Assembly: GCA_031289625.1 (NCBI GenBank) | Contig: JAITPB010000007.1 | Span: forward strand, 1-13,266 | Length of the DNA: 13,266 nt | Reading direction: 5' to 3' | DNA from: Clostridiales bacterium | GTDB taxonomy: Bacteria; Bacillota; Clostridia; Lachnospirales; WQUN01 | In this document: positions 1-6,350 of the stretch, piece after piece | Numbering within the stretch: position 1 is the first letter of the stretch | Layout of the letters: each line of letters opens with the position of its first letter | Position numbers and translations under genes: made by a program | Notes under the pieces: generated by a model | What the model saw: only the letters and a program-made list of their open reading frames with translations | Databases searched by the model: none | Told to the model about the DNA's origin: nothing

Positions 1-516
1 CACGTCTGGACTTCACCGCGAAACGCCAAACGCATTGCGCAGAAAATTTCGGATACGCTCTGTGAAGCGGATGCCCTGAACGCCGAACTATACAGGCAAA
101 ACACGGCGGCATATCTCGCCAAACTCGATGAGCTGGACGCGCAGTTTCAAGCTGTGGTTGACAGCGCCGCCCGCAAGACGATTGTGTTCGGCGACCGCTT
201 TCCGTTCCGTTACTTTGCGGACGCTTACGGGTTGGAATACTTCGCCGCCTTTCCCGGGTGCTCTACTGAAACCGAAGCGAGTGCGGCCACAGTAGCATTT
301 CTCATCGACAAGATTAATACCGAAAAAATTCCGGTGATATTTCATATTGAGCTGTCGAACGGGAAAATGGCGAATGCCATCAGCGAAGCCACCGGCGCAG
401 AGGCGCGTCTGCTCCACAGCGCGCACAATATCACAAAGGCGGACTTTCAAGCGGGCAAAACGTACCTGGACATTATGACCGCCAATGTGGATGTATTGAA
501 GGAGGCGCTTCGCTAA
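1..516 (+). CDS. znuA: Zinc ABC transporter substrate-binding protein, 3' part
   Basis: This is the C-terminal 171 residues of a cluster-9 (ZnuA/AdcA-type) metal-binding protein; the 5' end lies outside the window. The frame is open from base 1 and begins at HVWTSP, the end of the family's D-P-H-V-W metal-ligand motif, so the N-terminal lobe is missing. The second lobe follows, with GDRFPFRYF and then AFPGCSTETEAS, typical of the clostridial branch. In classical ZnuA a histidine sits where this protein has the GDRF segment. Here histidines occur instead in VIFHIEL and LLHSAHN, so ligand use may differ. The protein would capture Zn2+ outside the membrane and pass it to ZnuB/ZnuC. The stop codon lies one base before the znuC start, and the znuC ribosome binding site is inside this gene. 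Manganese specificity is possible but less likely. Confidence 0.9.
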   Translation, partial: HVWTSPRNAKRIAQKISDTLCEADALNAELYRQNTAAYLAKLDELDAQFQAVVDSAARKTIVFGDRFPFRYFADAYGLEYFAAFPGCSTETEASAATVAFLIDKINTEKIPVIFHIELSNGKMANAISEATGAEARLLHSAHNITKADFQAGKTYLDIMTANVDVLKEALR

Positions 517-517
517 T

Positions 518-1225
518 ATGGCCCTTATCGCCTGCCAGGGCGTTTCCTTTGGATATGAGGGGAATATCGCCGTCAGCGGACTGGACTTTGAAGTCCACAG
601 CGGAGATTATTTGTGCGTCGCTGGGGAAAACGGTTCCGGCAAAAGCACACTCATCAAAGGGTTGCTGCGCCTGAAAACGCCTTTAAAAGGCAGCGTCTTG
701 ATGGGCGGCGGGTTAAAGCCAAACGAAATTGGATACCTTCCCCAGCAAACCGCCGCGCAAAAAGATTTTCCCGCCAGCGCATATGAAGTCGTCCTGTCTG
801 GACGCCTCGCCGCGCAGGGCGTCCGGCCGTTCTATTCACGGACAGATAAAAAGATTGCCGCGGAAAACATGAAACGGCTCGGTGTCGATTCCTTCAAAAA
901 CCGCTGCTATCGCGAGCTTTCGGGCGGTCAGCAGCAACGGGTGCTGCTGGCGAGGGCTTTGTGCGCCACAAAAAAAATCTTATTGCTGGATGAACCAGCC
1001 GCAGGGCTTGACCCTGTAGTCACGCAGGAAGTCTATCGGCTCATTGAAACCATCAATCGGGAAACGGGGCTGACCATCATCATGGTGTCCCATGACATGC
1101 AGAGCGCAATCAAATACGCGAGCCATATCCTGCATTTGCAGAACGCACAGGTGTTTTTCGGCAAGACAGAAGATTACTTAAACTCCGAGATCGGCGCAAA
1201 GTTTTTGGGAGGTGAACGGGCATGA
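518..1225 (+). CDS. znuC: Zinc ABC transporter ATP-binding protein
   Basis: This 235-residue ABC ATPase powers import by the adjacent permease at the inner face of the membrane. All nucleotide-binding motifs are visible: Walker A GENGSGKST at residues 36-44, Q-loop in LPQQ at 74-77, signature LSGGQQQR at 134-141, Walker B ILLLDEP at 154-160 and H-loop His192 in SHD. The length and the short helical region fit the ZnuC/MntB-type family. The ATG is preceded by GGAGG at 501-505 inside znuA and follows the znuA stop by one base. Its end overlaps znuB by ATGA, so translation is coupled. Identification as the zinc and not the manganese paralogue rests on the neighbouring binding protein. Confidence 0.93.
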   Translation: MALIACQGVSFGYEGNIAVSGLDFEVHSGDYLCVAGENGSGKSTLIKGLLRLKTPLKGSVLMGGGLKPNEIGYLPQQTAAQKDFPASAYEVVLSGRLAAQGVRPFYSRTDKKIAAENMKRLGVDSFKNRCYRELSGGQQQRVLLARALCATKKILLLDEPAAGLDPVVTQEVYRLIETINRETGLTIIMVSHDMQSAIKYASHILHLQNAQVFFGKTEDYLNSEIGAKFLGGERA

Positions 1226-2088
1226 TTAACACGTTGATGGAGATGTTCTCCTACACCTTCCTGGTCCGCGCCGTTGTGGTTGGCTTACTCGTTTCACTTT
1301 GCGCGGCGCTGCTCGGCGTGAGCCTTGTGCTGAAACGCTATTCGATGATTGGCGACGGGCTTTCCCATGTCGGGTTTGGGACATTAGCGATTGCGACCGC
1401 CATGAATGCCGCGCCGCTGACTGTGTCCATCCCCATTGTGATTTTAGCGGCGTTTTTTCTCCTGCGCATCAGCGAGAACAGCAAAATTAAGGGCGATGCG
1501 GCCATCGCGCTGATTTCCAGCAGTTCGCTGGCCATCGGTGTGACCATCATTTCACTGACGACAGGCATGAACACGGACGTATGCAATTATATGTTCGGCA
1601 GTATTCTGGCCATGAGCAAGAGTGACGTTACTTTGAGCATTATCTTGGCCATTGCCGTGCTGGGGTTGTTTATCCTGTTCTACCATAAAATCTTCGCGGT
1701 CACATTTGACGAAAACTTTGCCAAGGCGACAGGCGTGAAAACAGGGCTGTACAATATGCTGATTGCTTTTCTTACGGCAATTACGATTGTGCTGGGTATG
1801 AGGATGATGGGCGCGTTATTAATATCCAGCCTCATCATCTTCCCTGCGCTTACATCCATGAGGCTGTGCAAAAAATTCAAAACAGTGACCATCTGTTCCG
1901 CCGCCGTTTCGGTGGTATGCTTCTTCTTCGGCGTGGTGATCTCGTATATCAAAGCCACGCCCACCGGAGCAAGCGTTGTACTCGTCAACATCGCGGCGTT
2001 CCTGCTGTTTTGGGCGGCGCGGTTTATCCCGTGGACGCAGCGCAAGGAAGCGCTGTGCTGCTTCATCGCGGAAAGGAGAAAAGTATGA
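1222..2088 (+). CDS. znuB: Zinc ABC transporter membrane permease
   Basis: This 288-residue integral membrane permease of the ABC-3 family forms the zinc channel. It has many hydrophobic segments throughout. Family hallmarks are GDGLSHVGFG at residues 44-53, the EAA-like coupling segment around DENFAKATGV that contacts the ATPase, the glycine-rich GMRMMGALLISSLII stretch, and ATPTGASVVLVN near the C-terminus. The start overlaps the znuC stop (ATGA), with GGGAGGTG at 1207-1214 as the ribosome binding site. The stop in turn overlaps the start of the lipoprotein gene. The arrangement znuA-znuC-znuB is the standard order, and the gene looks full length and intact. Confidence 0.93.
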   Translation: MINTLMEMFSYTFLVRAVVVGLLVSLCAALLGVSLVLKRYSMIGDGLSHVGFGTLAIATAMNAAPLTVSIPIVILAAFFLLRISENSKIKGDAAIALISSSSLAIGVTIISLTTGMNTDVCNYMFGSILAMSKSDVTLSIILAIAVLGLFILFYHKIFAVTFDENFAKATGVKTGLYNMLIAFLTAITIVLGMRMMGALLISSLIIFPALTSMRLCKKFKTVTICSAAVSVVCFFFGVVISYIKATPTGASVVLVNIAAFLLFWAARFIPWTQRKEALCCFIAERRKV

Positions 2089-2588
2089 GGAAAAAAATCG
2101 CTGCTCTGCTCATGGTTTGCGCCTTGTCCGCACTCGCTGGCTGTCAATCTTCCGGCGCGCCTGAGCTGATCACGGCTGCGCCGATCATCGCGGCTGATCC
2201 AATCGTAGCTGATCCGATCGCGGCTGCCGCCGATATCGTGAAAATCAAAGAAAAAATGTTCATCGCGCAGACAAATGACATTTATTACAACGCCGAAGAC
2301 TACTTGGGAAAGACCATCCAGTACGAGGGGATTTTCAGCGTTTATGAAGATTTTGAAATCGGCGCGACATACTACTCGGTCATCCGCTATGGCCCCGGCT
2401 GCTGCGGCATCGACGCGAACGCCGGGTTTGAAGTGGTGTGGGATCAGGATTATCCCGATCCAGACGACTGGGTTGAGGCTGTCGGCGTCCTTGAAGAGTT
2501 TGAGGCGGATGGCGGCCAATACTTGCGGCTCGCGCTCTCCTCGCTGACCATACTGCCTGTGCGCGGCGAGGAGTATGTCGATCAATAA
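2085..2588 (+). CDS. Small zinc-operon lipoprotein with DUF1980/OB-like domain
   Basis: This 167-residue lipoprotein is the fourth gene of the zinc operon. Its ATG overlaps the znuB stop (ATGA) and has AAGGAG upstream at 2073-2078. The N-terminus MRKKIAALLMVCALSALAGC is a lipoprotein signal with lipobox LAGC. A low-complexity Ala/Asp/Pro/Ile linker follows (residues about 25-50), and then a globular domain. The domain core reads YLGKTIQYEGIF, then RYGPGCCGIDA, then WVEAVGVL. From memory this matches the C-terminal domain of the DUF1980/TIGR03943 family (G-K-x-I-x-x-x-G-F ... T-C-C-x-x-D-A), which is often found near zinc genes. The Cys-Cys pair is a candidate metal site. An accessory role in extracellular zinc handling is inferred only from operon position; no specific function is known to me. 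Confidence 0.85.
   Translation: MRKKIAALLMVCALSALAGCQSSGAPELITAAPIIAADPIVADPIAAAADIVKIKEKMFIAQTNDIYYNAEDYLGKTIQYEGIFSVYEDFEIGATYYSVIRYGPGCCGIDANAGFEVVWDQDYPDPDDWVEAVGVLEEFEADGGQYLRLALSSLTILPVRGEEYVDQ
2190..2219 (+). repeat. 15-bp in-frame repeat in lipoprotein linker
   Basis: Two copies of a 15-bp unit (GCGGCTGATCCAATC, then GTAGCTGATCCGATC) stand in tandem and encode alternating A-D-P-I units. A looser copy precedes them. They lie in the linker between the lipid anchor and the folded domain, where length variation is usually tolerated. Confidence 0.6.
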
Positions 2589-2615
2589 CGGCGGAAATGC
2601 GCATTGCTAACCCAT

Positions 2616-2649
2616 AAAAAAAGTCCGTTTGGATAAACGGGCTTTTTTT
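2616..2649. terminator. Bidirectional intrinsic terminator
   Basis: A 15-bp stem (2616-2630 with 2635-2649, one G-T wobble) closes a 4-base GGAT loop. The stem is flanked by seven A on the left and seven T on the right. It therefore provides a U-tract for both strands: it ends the zinc operon on the plus strand (stop at 2588) and the cbi operon on the minus strand (stop at 2684). Confidence 0.93.
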
Positions 2650-2683
2650 GCTTATAGAGATAAACGGATTCATAGCGCCAATT

Positions 2684-3523
2684 TCAAAGAGAGACCTGCT
2701 GTATATACTCTTGAAACTCCTCCATGGATCTAGGTTTTCGCCGCGCCGCCTCCGATGGAAAATGCTGGCCGATTATTTCCGCCGCCGCATAAAGCAGCGG
2801 CTTTTTCAGCCCCGCTTCACGAAGAATATTCTCCGACGCGAACGCATCGTCCATGGCGCTGTCCATGAGAATTTTCCCCTGGCTGAACACGATGGCCCTT
2901 GACGCAAATCGGTAAGCGAAATCCACGTCATGGGTGGAAACCAGCAAGGTAATCCCCGATTCGCTTAAATCATCCAGCGTATGTTCCAAAGTGGAAACGT
3001 TTTCCGGATCCAGCGAAGCCGTCGGCTCGTCGAGCAAAATCATCTCCGGCTTCATCGCGAGGATATCCGCCACGCTCACGCGTTTTTTTTCGCCGCCGCT
3101 TAAATAATGCGGCGCGCGGCGTTCATACCCTTCCAGATTCATCTTCCTGAGCGACTGATCGACGCGGTCAATCACTTCCTCCTGCGAAAGGCGCAGGTTC
3201 ATGGGGCCAAAGCTGACTTCCTGCTCCACAGTTCCCGCAATGATCTGGCTGTCGGGGTCTTGAAACACCAGGCCGACGGACTGCCGCAACAATGTAACGT
3301 CTTGTTTGGCGTTGGTAATCTCCTGGCCCTTCCAGAATATTTTTCCGCTCTGGGGCCGCAGTACGCCATTGCAGCACAAAAAAAACGTGCTTTTACCTGC
3401 GCCGTTGCCGCCGAGCACCGCAATCCGTTCGCCCGCGTGAAACGCCGCGGACACGCCGCTCAACGCCGGGTATCTCTCCTCATACTGAAAACAGAGGCGT
3501 TCTGTTTTTAACAATTCTCGCAT
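2684..3523 (-). CDS. cbiO: Energy-coupling factor cobalt transporter ATPase
   Basis: This 279-residue ATPase energises the CbiMNQO cobalt importer. Motifs are Walker A GGNGAGKST at residues 38-46, Q-loop FQDPDSQ at 87-93 (the DPD-Q form is typical of ECF ATPases), signature LSGGEKKR at 141-148, Walker B MILLDEP at 161-167 and H-loop His198. The frame is open 50 codons further upstream, but that stretch lies inside cbiQ and is arginine-rich with no family similarity. The ATG at 3523 is 10 bases after the cbiQ stop and has GAGGA just upstream, so it is chosen as the start. It is the last gene of the cbi operon, running into the shared terminator. The nucleotide-binding domain is followed by about 60 residues of C-terminal extension, as usual for CbiO. 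Confidence 0.93.
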   Translation of the reverse strand: MRELLKTERLCFQYEERYPALSGVSAAFHAGERIAVLGGNGAGKSTFFLCCNGVLRPQSGKIFWKGQEITNAKQDVTLLRQSVGLVFQDPDSQIIAGTVEQEVSFGPMNLRLSQEEVIDRVDQSLRKMNLEGYERRAPHYLSGGEKKRVSVADILAMKPEMILLDEPTASLDPENVSTLEHTLDDLSESGITLLVSTHDVDFAYRFASRAIVFSQGKILMDSAMDDAFASENILREAGLKKPLLYAAAEIIGQHFPSEAARRKPRSMEEFQEYIQQVSL

Positions 3524-3533
3524 ATCCACATCC

Positions 3534-4433
3534 TCAGCGCAGCAGAACCGACAGCCCCACGATTCCAATGGCCGCCGCCGTATGGGCCGCGGCGCGCGCC
3601 GGCGCCTTTGCCGTTGTTCCGCGTTCCAAAAAGCGGACGCCTGCATCAAAGCACCGGCTTTCCATCGCGTCAAAATTTCGTTTCGCCTTTTGATAGCCGC
3701 ACGCCAAAAGGTTGGCGTAAAGATTTCCCATCGTGCGTACCTGAGTCGGATAATTCACATACCCCAGCCGACTTTTCGCCGCGTCCCGCATCGCGCGGTA
3801 CATGGAAAGCATCAGAAAAATATCCCGGTAAATGAGATACATCAAATCGATCAGTACGTCCGGGCAGTGCGTGCGGCGCAAAACGCCAATCAAATCCGGC
3901 GTGGGCGTTGTCAGGCTCAGCATATACAAGCAGCCGATCGCCCCGAATGCCCGCGTCGTCACAATCACGGCGCGATTCCGCGCCTCTTCGGTGACACAAA
4001 GCCAAGTGCCAAAAAAGGGAACGCGGATAATCCCCACGCCTTGCGCGCTGATTTCAAACAGCATCGCCAGCCCGCTCAGCGCTAGAAAAGACGCCGGAAG
4101 CGCCAGCAGCCGCAGATAATCGCGCGGGTTCAGGCCGCCAACGCATACGATGAGCAGGAACATGAGCACGGTCAAAAAAACCCCTGTCGCCGGGCTGCGC
4201 GCCGACGCGCAAACCGCTGTCAGCGCAATGGCCGTCCAGAACTTGAGATCGGCGCTGACCCGGTTTAAACGCGAGACCTGCGCCAGGACGTCTATGGTCA
4301 GAAACCGTGTGTTCCGATGCCTGCCCAGCGTTATGAGAACCGCAGCGCCCAGGCAGAGCGCTGCGAGGAGCAGCCATGGAACCCGCCCGTACAGCATGAT
4401 GCCGATAAAAAGCGCGATGAGAATCCCACTCAT
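3534..4433 (-). CDS. cbiQ: Cobalt ECF transporter T component with N-terminal extension
   Basis: This is the 299-residue transmembrane coupling subunit linking CbiO to CbiM. The recognisable CbiQ domain starts near residue 48 (IDVLAQVSRLNRVSADLKFW, the family's D-x-x-A-x-x-S-R-L motif). It continues through several membrane segments to the conserved coupling-helix region (YRDIFLMLSMYRAMRDAAKSRLG, then NLYANLL, then ESRCFDAG). Ahead of it are about 47 extra residues with two hydrophobic segments (about 3-16 and 18-36) that ordinary CbiQ proteins lack. No in-frame ATG or GTG lies between Met1 and the canonical domain, so the extension is probably translated. The ATG is 4 bases after the cbiN stop, with only a weak ribosome binding site, suggesting coupling. 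An upstream start 26 codons earlier would overlap cbiN and is less likely. Confidence 0.9.
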   Translation of the reverse strand: MSGILIALFIGIMLYGRVPWLLLAALCLGAAVLITLGRHRNTRFLTIDVLAQVSRLNRVSADLKFWTAIALTAVCASARSPATGVFLTVLMFLLIVCVGGLNPRDYLRLLALPASFLALSGLAMLFEISAQGVGIIRVPFFGTWLCVTEEARNRAVIVTTRAFGAIGCLYMLSLTTPTPDLIGVLRRTHCPDVLIDLMYLIYRDIFLMLSMYRAMRDAAKSRLGYVNYPTQVRTMGNLYANLLACGYQKAKRNFDAMESRCFDAGVRFLERGTTAKAPARAAAHTAAAIGIVGLSVLLR

Positions 4434-4437
4434 CCGT

Positions 4438-4806
4438 TTACACGCTTCTGACGGATTGAGGCGATTTTTGCCGCGTTGTTTCCGATGTCTGCGCGCGCGC
4501 GTCCGCCCCATATTTTTTTCGAGCTATCAGATAGCCGAAGCCATACGCAATGATGCCGACGCCGATACCCGTCTGCACGCAGAAAAACAGCGACTCCATT
4601 TCGCCGGGAAGCTCTCCGCCCAGTATCGTTTCCATCACCGGCGTGAACCAGGGTTCATACGCGGAACCCGTAACTTCTTCCACCATTTGGCTGCCCGCGT
4701 CGTCGCTGCCGGTGAACTCCGCGCCTCTCAGCCAAAACAGCGGCGCAAGCGAGATAACTACAACAGCCGCGATGAGAACAGCTACGATGATCGTATTTTT
4801 TTTCAT
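4438..4806 (-). CDS. cbiN: Cobalt transport accessory protein CbiN
   Basis: This 122-residue protein has one membrane segment near each end (residues about 5-24 and 78-95) and an extracytoplasmic loop between them. It is the small partner that helps CbiM load metal. The loop has the CbiN pattern: a GSDD acidic turn, MVEEV, YEPWFTPV, then GEMESLFFCVQTGIG leading into the second helix. It is slightly longer than usual because of a charged 25-residue cytoplasmic tail. The start overlaps the cbiM stop (ATGA on the minus strand), with GGGAGG inside cbiM as the ribosome binding site. The frame extends seven codons upstream, but that ATG has no comparable site. Confidence 0.92.
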   Translation of the reverse strand: MKKNTIIVAVLIAAVVVISLAPLFWLRGAEFTGSDDAGSQMVEEVTGSAYEPWFTPVMETILGGELPGEMESLFFCVQTGIGVGIIAYGFGYLIARKKYGADARAQTSETTRQKSPQSVRSV

Positions 4807-5558
4807 GCCTTGATTTCTCCCTCCCATCGCAATTCCCGCAATTCTGGTTCTGCAAAACTTTCCATGCCCATGATGATCAAAACAGTCAGCAGACCCTCGA
4901 CAATCGCGAGCGGAATTTGTGTGGGCGCGAATACGCCCAGAAATTTAGCGATGCTGGCTGTCACGCCGGACTCGCCGGGAAACGCGGTGGCCAACTGAAG
5001 GCTGGTGACGCAATATGTAAGCAAATCGCCTATCGCCGCGGCGATAAATACATTGACTTTGCGGTTGATCTTCAAACTTTTTCCCAGCTTGTACAGAAAC
5101 CATGCGAAGAGAGGCCCCGCGATGGCCATACTGAATGTGTTCGCGCCCAGCGTGGTCAATCCGCCGTGGGCCAGCAGAATCGCCTGAAAGATCAGCACAA
5201 TGAGGCCGAGGACGCATGTGATCGCAGGGCCAAACAAAATAGCGGCCAGCCCTGTTCCCGTCATATGGCTGCAGCTGCCAGTGACAGAAGGAATTTTTAA
5301 TGAAGAGATCACGAAAATAAACGCGCCGGACATGGCCAGCAGGATCAAAAGACGCCTCTGGCTCTGCAAAACATGCCGGACGCGGACGACCCCGACGGCC
5401 AGAAACGGCAGGGCGGCGGCGTCCCAAATGACGCACTGCGCGAGGGGCAGATACCCTTCCATGATGTGCATCGCGCTGACATTGTAGGGAAAGGCAAACA
5501 CGAAGGCCAATACGCACGCCAGCGTCAGTGCGATCCGTTCGCTTTTTACGTGGTTCAT
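4803..5558 (-). CDS. cbiM: Cobalt ECF transporter substrate-specific component
   Basis: This 251-residue membrane protein binds cobalt for the CbiMNQO importer. It begins with a cleavable signal sequence. Predicted cleavage after Ala29 (NVSA) leaves a mature N-terminus of Met-His-Ile-Met-Glu-Gly, and in this family the Met1/His2 terminus forms the metal site. Further conserved residues are visible: SCSHMTGTG (His98), LAHGGLTTLGANTFSM (His131, Asn140) and several hydrophobic helices. Nickel (NikM) proteins share these residues, but the cobalamin riboswitch upstream and the presence of cbiN indicate cobalt. The ATG at 5558 has AGGAG upstream. The longer open frame to 5645 runs back through the riboswitch terminator and is not coding. 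Confidence 0.94.
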   Translation of the reverse strand: MNHVKSERIALTLACVLAFVFAFPYNVSAMHIMEGYLPLAQCVIWDAAALPFLAVGVVRVRHVLQSQRRLLILLAMSGAFIFVISSLKIPSVTGSCSHMTGTGLAAILFGPAITCVLGLIVLIFQAILLAHGGLTTLGANTFSMAIAGPLFAWFLYKLGKSLKINRKVNVFIAAAIGDLLTYCVTSLQLATAFPGESGVTASIAKFLGVFAPTQIPLAIVEGLLTVLIIMGMESFAEPELRELRWEGEIKA

Positions 5559-5587
5559 ACAACAACGCTCCTTTGCTTGTTGATAGG

Positions 5588-5638
5588 AAAAACAAAAATA
5601 CTCCCCTTCCGCCCATAAGCCGCGCGAAAAGGGAGTAT
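5588..5638 (-). terminator. Riboswitch expression-platform terminator
   Basis: On the minus strand ATACTCCC (plus 5631-5638) pairs with GGGAGTAT (plus 5598-5605). The stem encloses a GC-rich inner segment and is followed directly by TTTTTGTTTTT. It lies between the cobalamin aptamer and the cbiM ribosome binding site, so it is the likely off-switch for the cbi operon. CTTTCCTT (plus 5681-5688, minus strand) could pair with AAGGGGAG of the terminator's 3' arm and is a possible antiterminator; this pairing is inference. Confidence 0.82.
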
Positions 5639-5696
5639 ATGTCATTCAAGCATATAAACCGTGATTCTGTATCCGCGCAGAAGGAAAGGACGCAAG

Positions 5697-5835
5697 GTTA
5701 AGGCAGGTCTTCTGACTCATGCTTCTACGTGGTTTTCGTCTTCCCGGCCTTTGGCCAGTGACATATTGAAAACCACTCCACATTTACAGCAGCGGGACTG
5801 TGCGGGAGTTGCACCCGGCTTCCCTAAACCTTAAC
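5697..5835 (-). ncRNA. Cobalamin riboswitch (AdoCbl-type)
   Basis: Read on the minus strand, the aptamer contains the conserved series AGGGAAGCCGGGTGCAACTC, then ACAGTCCCGC and CTGCTGTAA, then CACTGG ... CCGGGAAGACG, and finally the B12 box GAGTCAGAAGACCTGCC. The closing P1 helix is GTTAAGG (5' side, plus 5829-5835) with CCTTAAC (3' side, plus 5697-5703). The peripheral CACTG/GGGAAG arm fits the adenosylcobalamin class (Cbl-I). It precedes cbiM and should repress cobalt uptake when cobalamin is plentiful, through the downstream terminator. Confidence 0.95.
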
Positions 5836-5841
5836 AAAATT

Positions 5842-5870
5842 ATCCTATCACAGCGGATGAGGGATGTCAA
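5842..5870 (-). promoter_or_regulatory. Sigma-A-type promoter of the cbi operon
   Basis: On the minus strand a perfect -35 box TTGACA (plus 5865-5870) is separated by exactly 17 bases from TAGGAT (plus 5842-5847), a 4/6 match to TATAAT. Transcription would start about seven bases downstream, at the first strand of the riboswitch P1 helix. This is the position expected for a leader that begins with its aptamer. Confidence 0.8.
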
Positions 5871-5900
5871 GAACGTCTTTCTGCTCGTCATTGCGAGAGT

Positions 5901-5936
5901 AAAAATTTGAGCGGCGGGAAGTTCTCCGCCGTTCAA
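5901..5936 (-). terminator. Hairpin terminator below the Rpn relic
   Basis: TTGAGCGGCGG (5907-5917) pairs with CCGCCGTTCAA (5926-5936), an 11-bp stem with one G-T pair and an 8-base loop. On the minus strand the stem is followed by ATTTTTA. It sits about 15 bases after the stop of the relic nuclease gene and just upstream of the cbi promoter, which it would insulate from read-through. Confidence 0.65.
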
Positions 5937-5951
5937 TTAAGCAATGCGTTA

Positions 5952-6346
5952 TTAGTTTTTGCCAAGTTGTGCGCGTAACTCCGCGATGAGCGCGTCCTTG
6001 TCGGCGAGTGCCGCCGCTTGCTCCGCTAGGGTTGCGTCCTTATCGGCAAAAACGGTTTGCCATTTTGCGCGCTCATCGTCACGCGCTTTTTTCAATGCCT
6101 GCCCCTCGTCAAGACGGTTCATCACACGTTTGCGTTCAAGGTCAATGTAATCAGGGCTACTCACTATCTCACGGTAAGCGTTCACCATTTGCGTCATTTC
6201 GTCCACCCCCAATCTTTGTCATTTACCTGCATTTCGACATCGACATACTCCCCGTTGACTTTCAGATGAATGTCAAGGCGGCAAAATTTTTTGCCGATTG
6301 TTTCCGGCGTAATCTCGCTGTTTAGAATGACGAACTCCTGAAGCAA
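5952..6346 (-). pseudogene. Rpn-family PD-(D/E)XK nuclease/transposase relic
   Basis: Two pieces of one protein remain in different frames. The upstream piece (about 6346 down to a TGA at 6194-6196) reads LQEFVILNSEITPETIGKK, then CRLDIHLKVNGEYVDVEMQV, which carries the D ... V-D-V-E-M-Q nuclease core of the Rpn/TIGR01784 family. The downstream piece (6212 to 5952) reads DEMTQMVNAYREIVSSPDYI, then DLERKR and a charged coiled-coil tail (KDATLAEQAAALADKDALIAEL), which is the family's C-terminus. The joint lies near 6210-6225. The middle of the protein, well over 100 residues in relatives I recall, is missing, and the join is out of frame. The N-terminus is also gone: no start is visible, and the relic abuts the stop of the next gene. 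A short product from the downstream piece cannot be excluded but would lack the catalytic core. Confidence 0.8.
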
Positions 6347-6350
6347 ATAC

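Noticed and set aside
1680..2585. 301-codon open frame on the minus strand across znuB and the lipoprotein gene
   Set aside because: It is antisense to two clearly coding, motif-bearing genes, has no ribosome binding site and its translation resembles no protein family.
4150..4998. 282-codon plus-strand open frame over cbiQ, cbiN and cbiM
   Set aside because: It spans three well-recognised minus-strand genes and contains Arg/Ser-rich shadow composition.
5559..5645. N-terminal extension of CbiM to an upstream ATG
   Set aside because: The added stretch lies over the riboswitch terminator hairpin, and the AGGAG-preceded ATG at 5558 gives a normal signal peptide.
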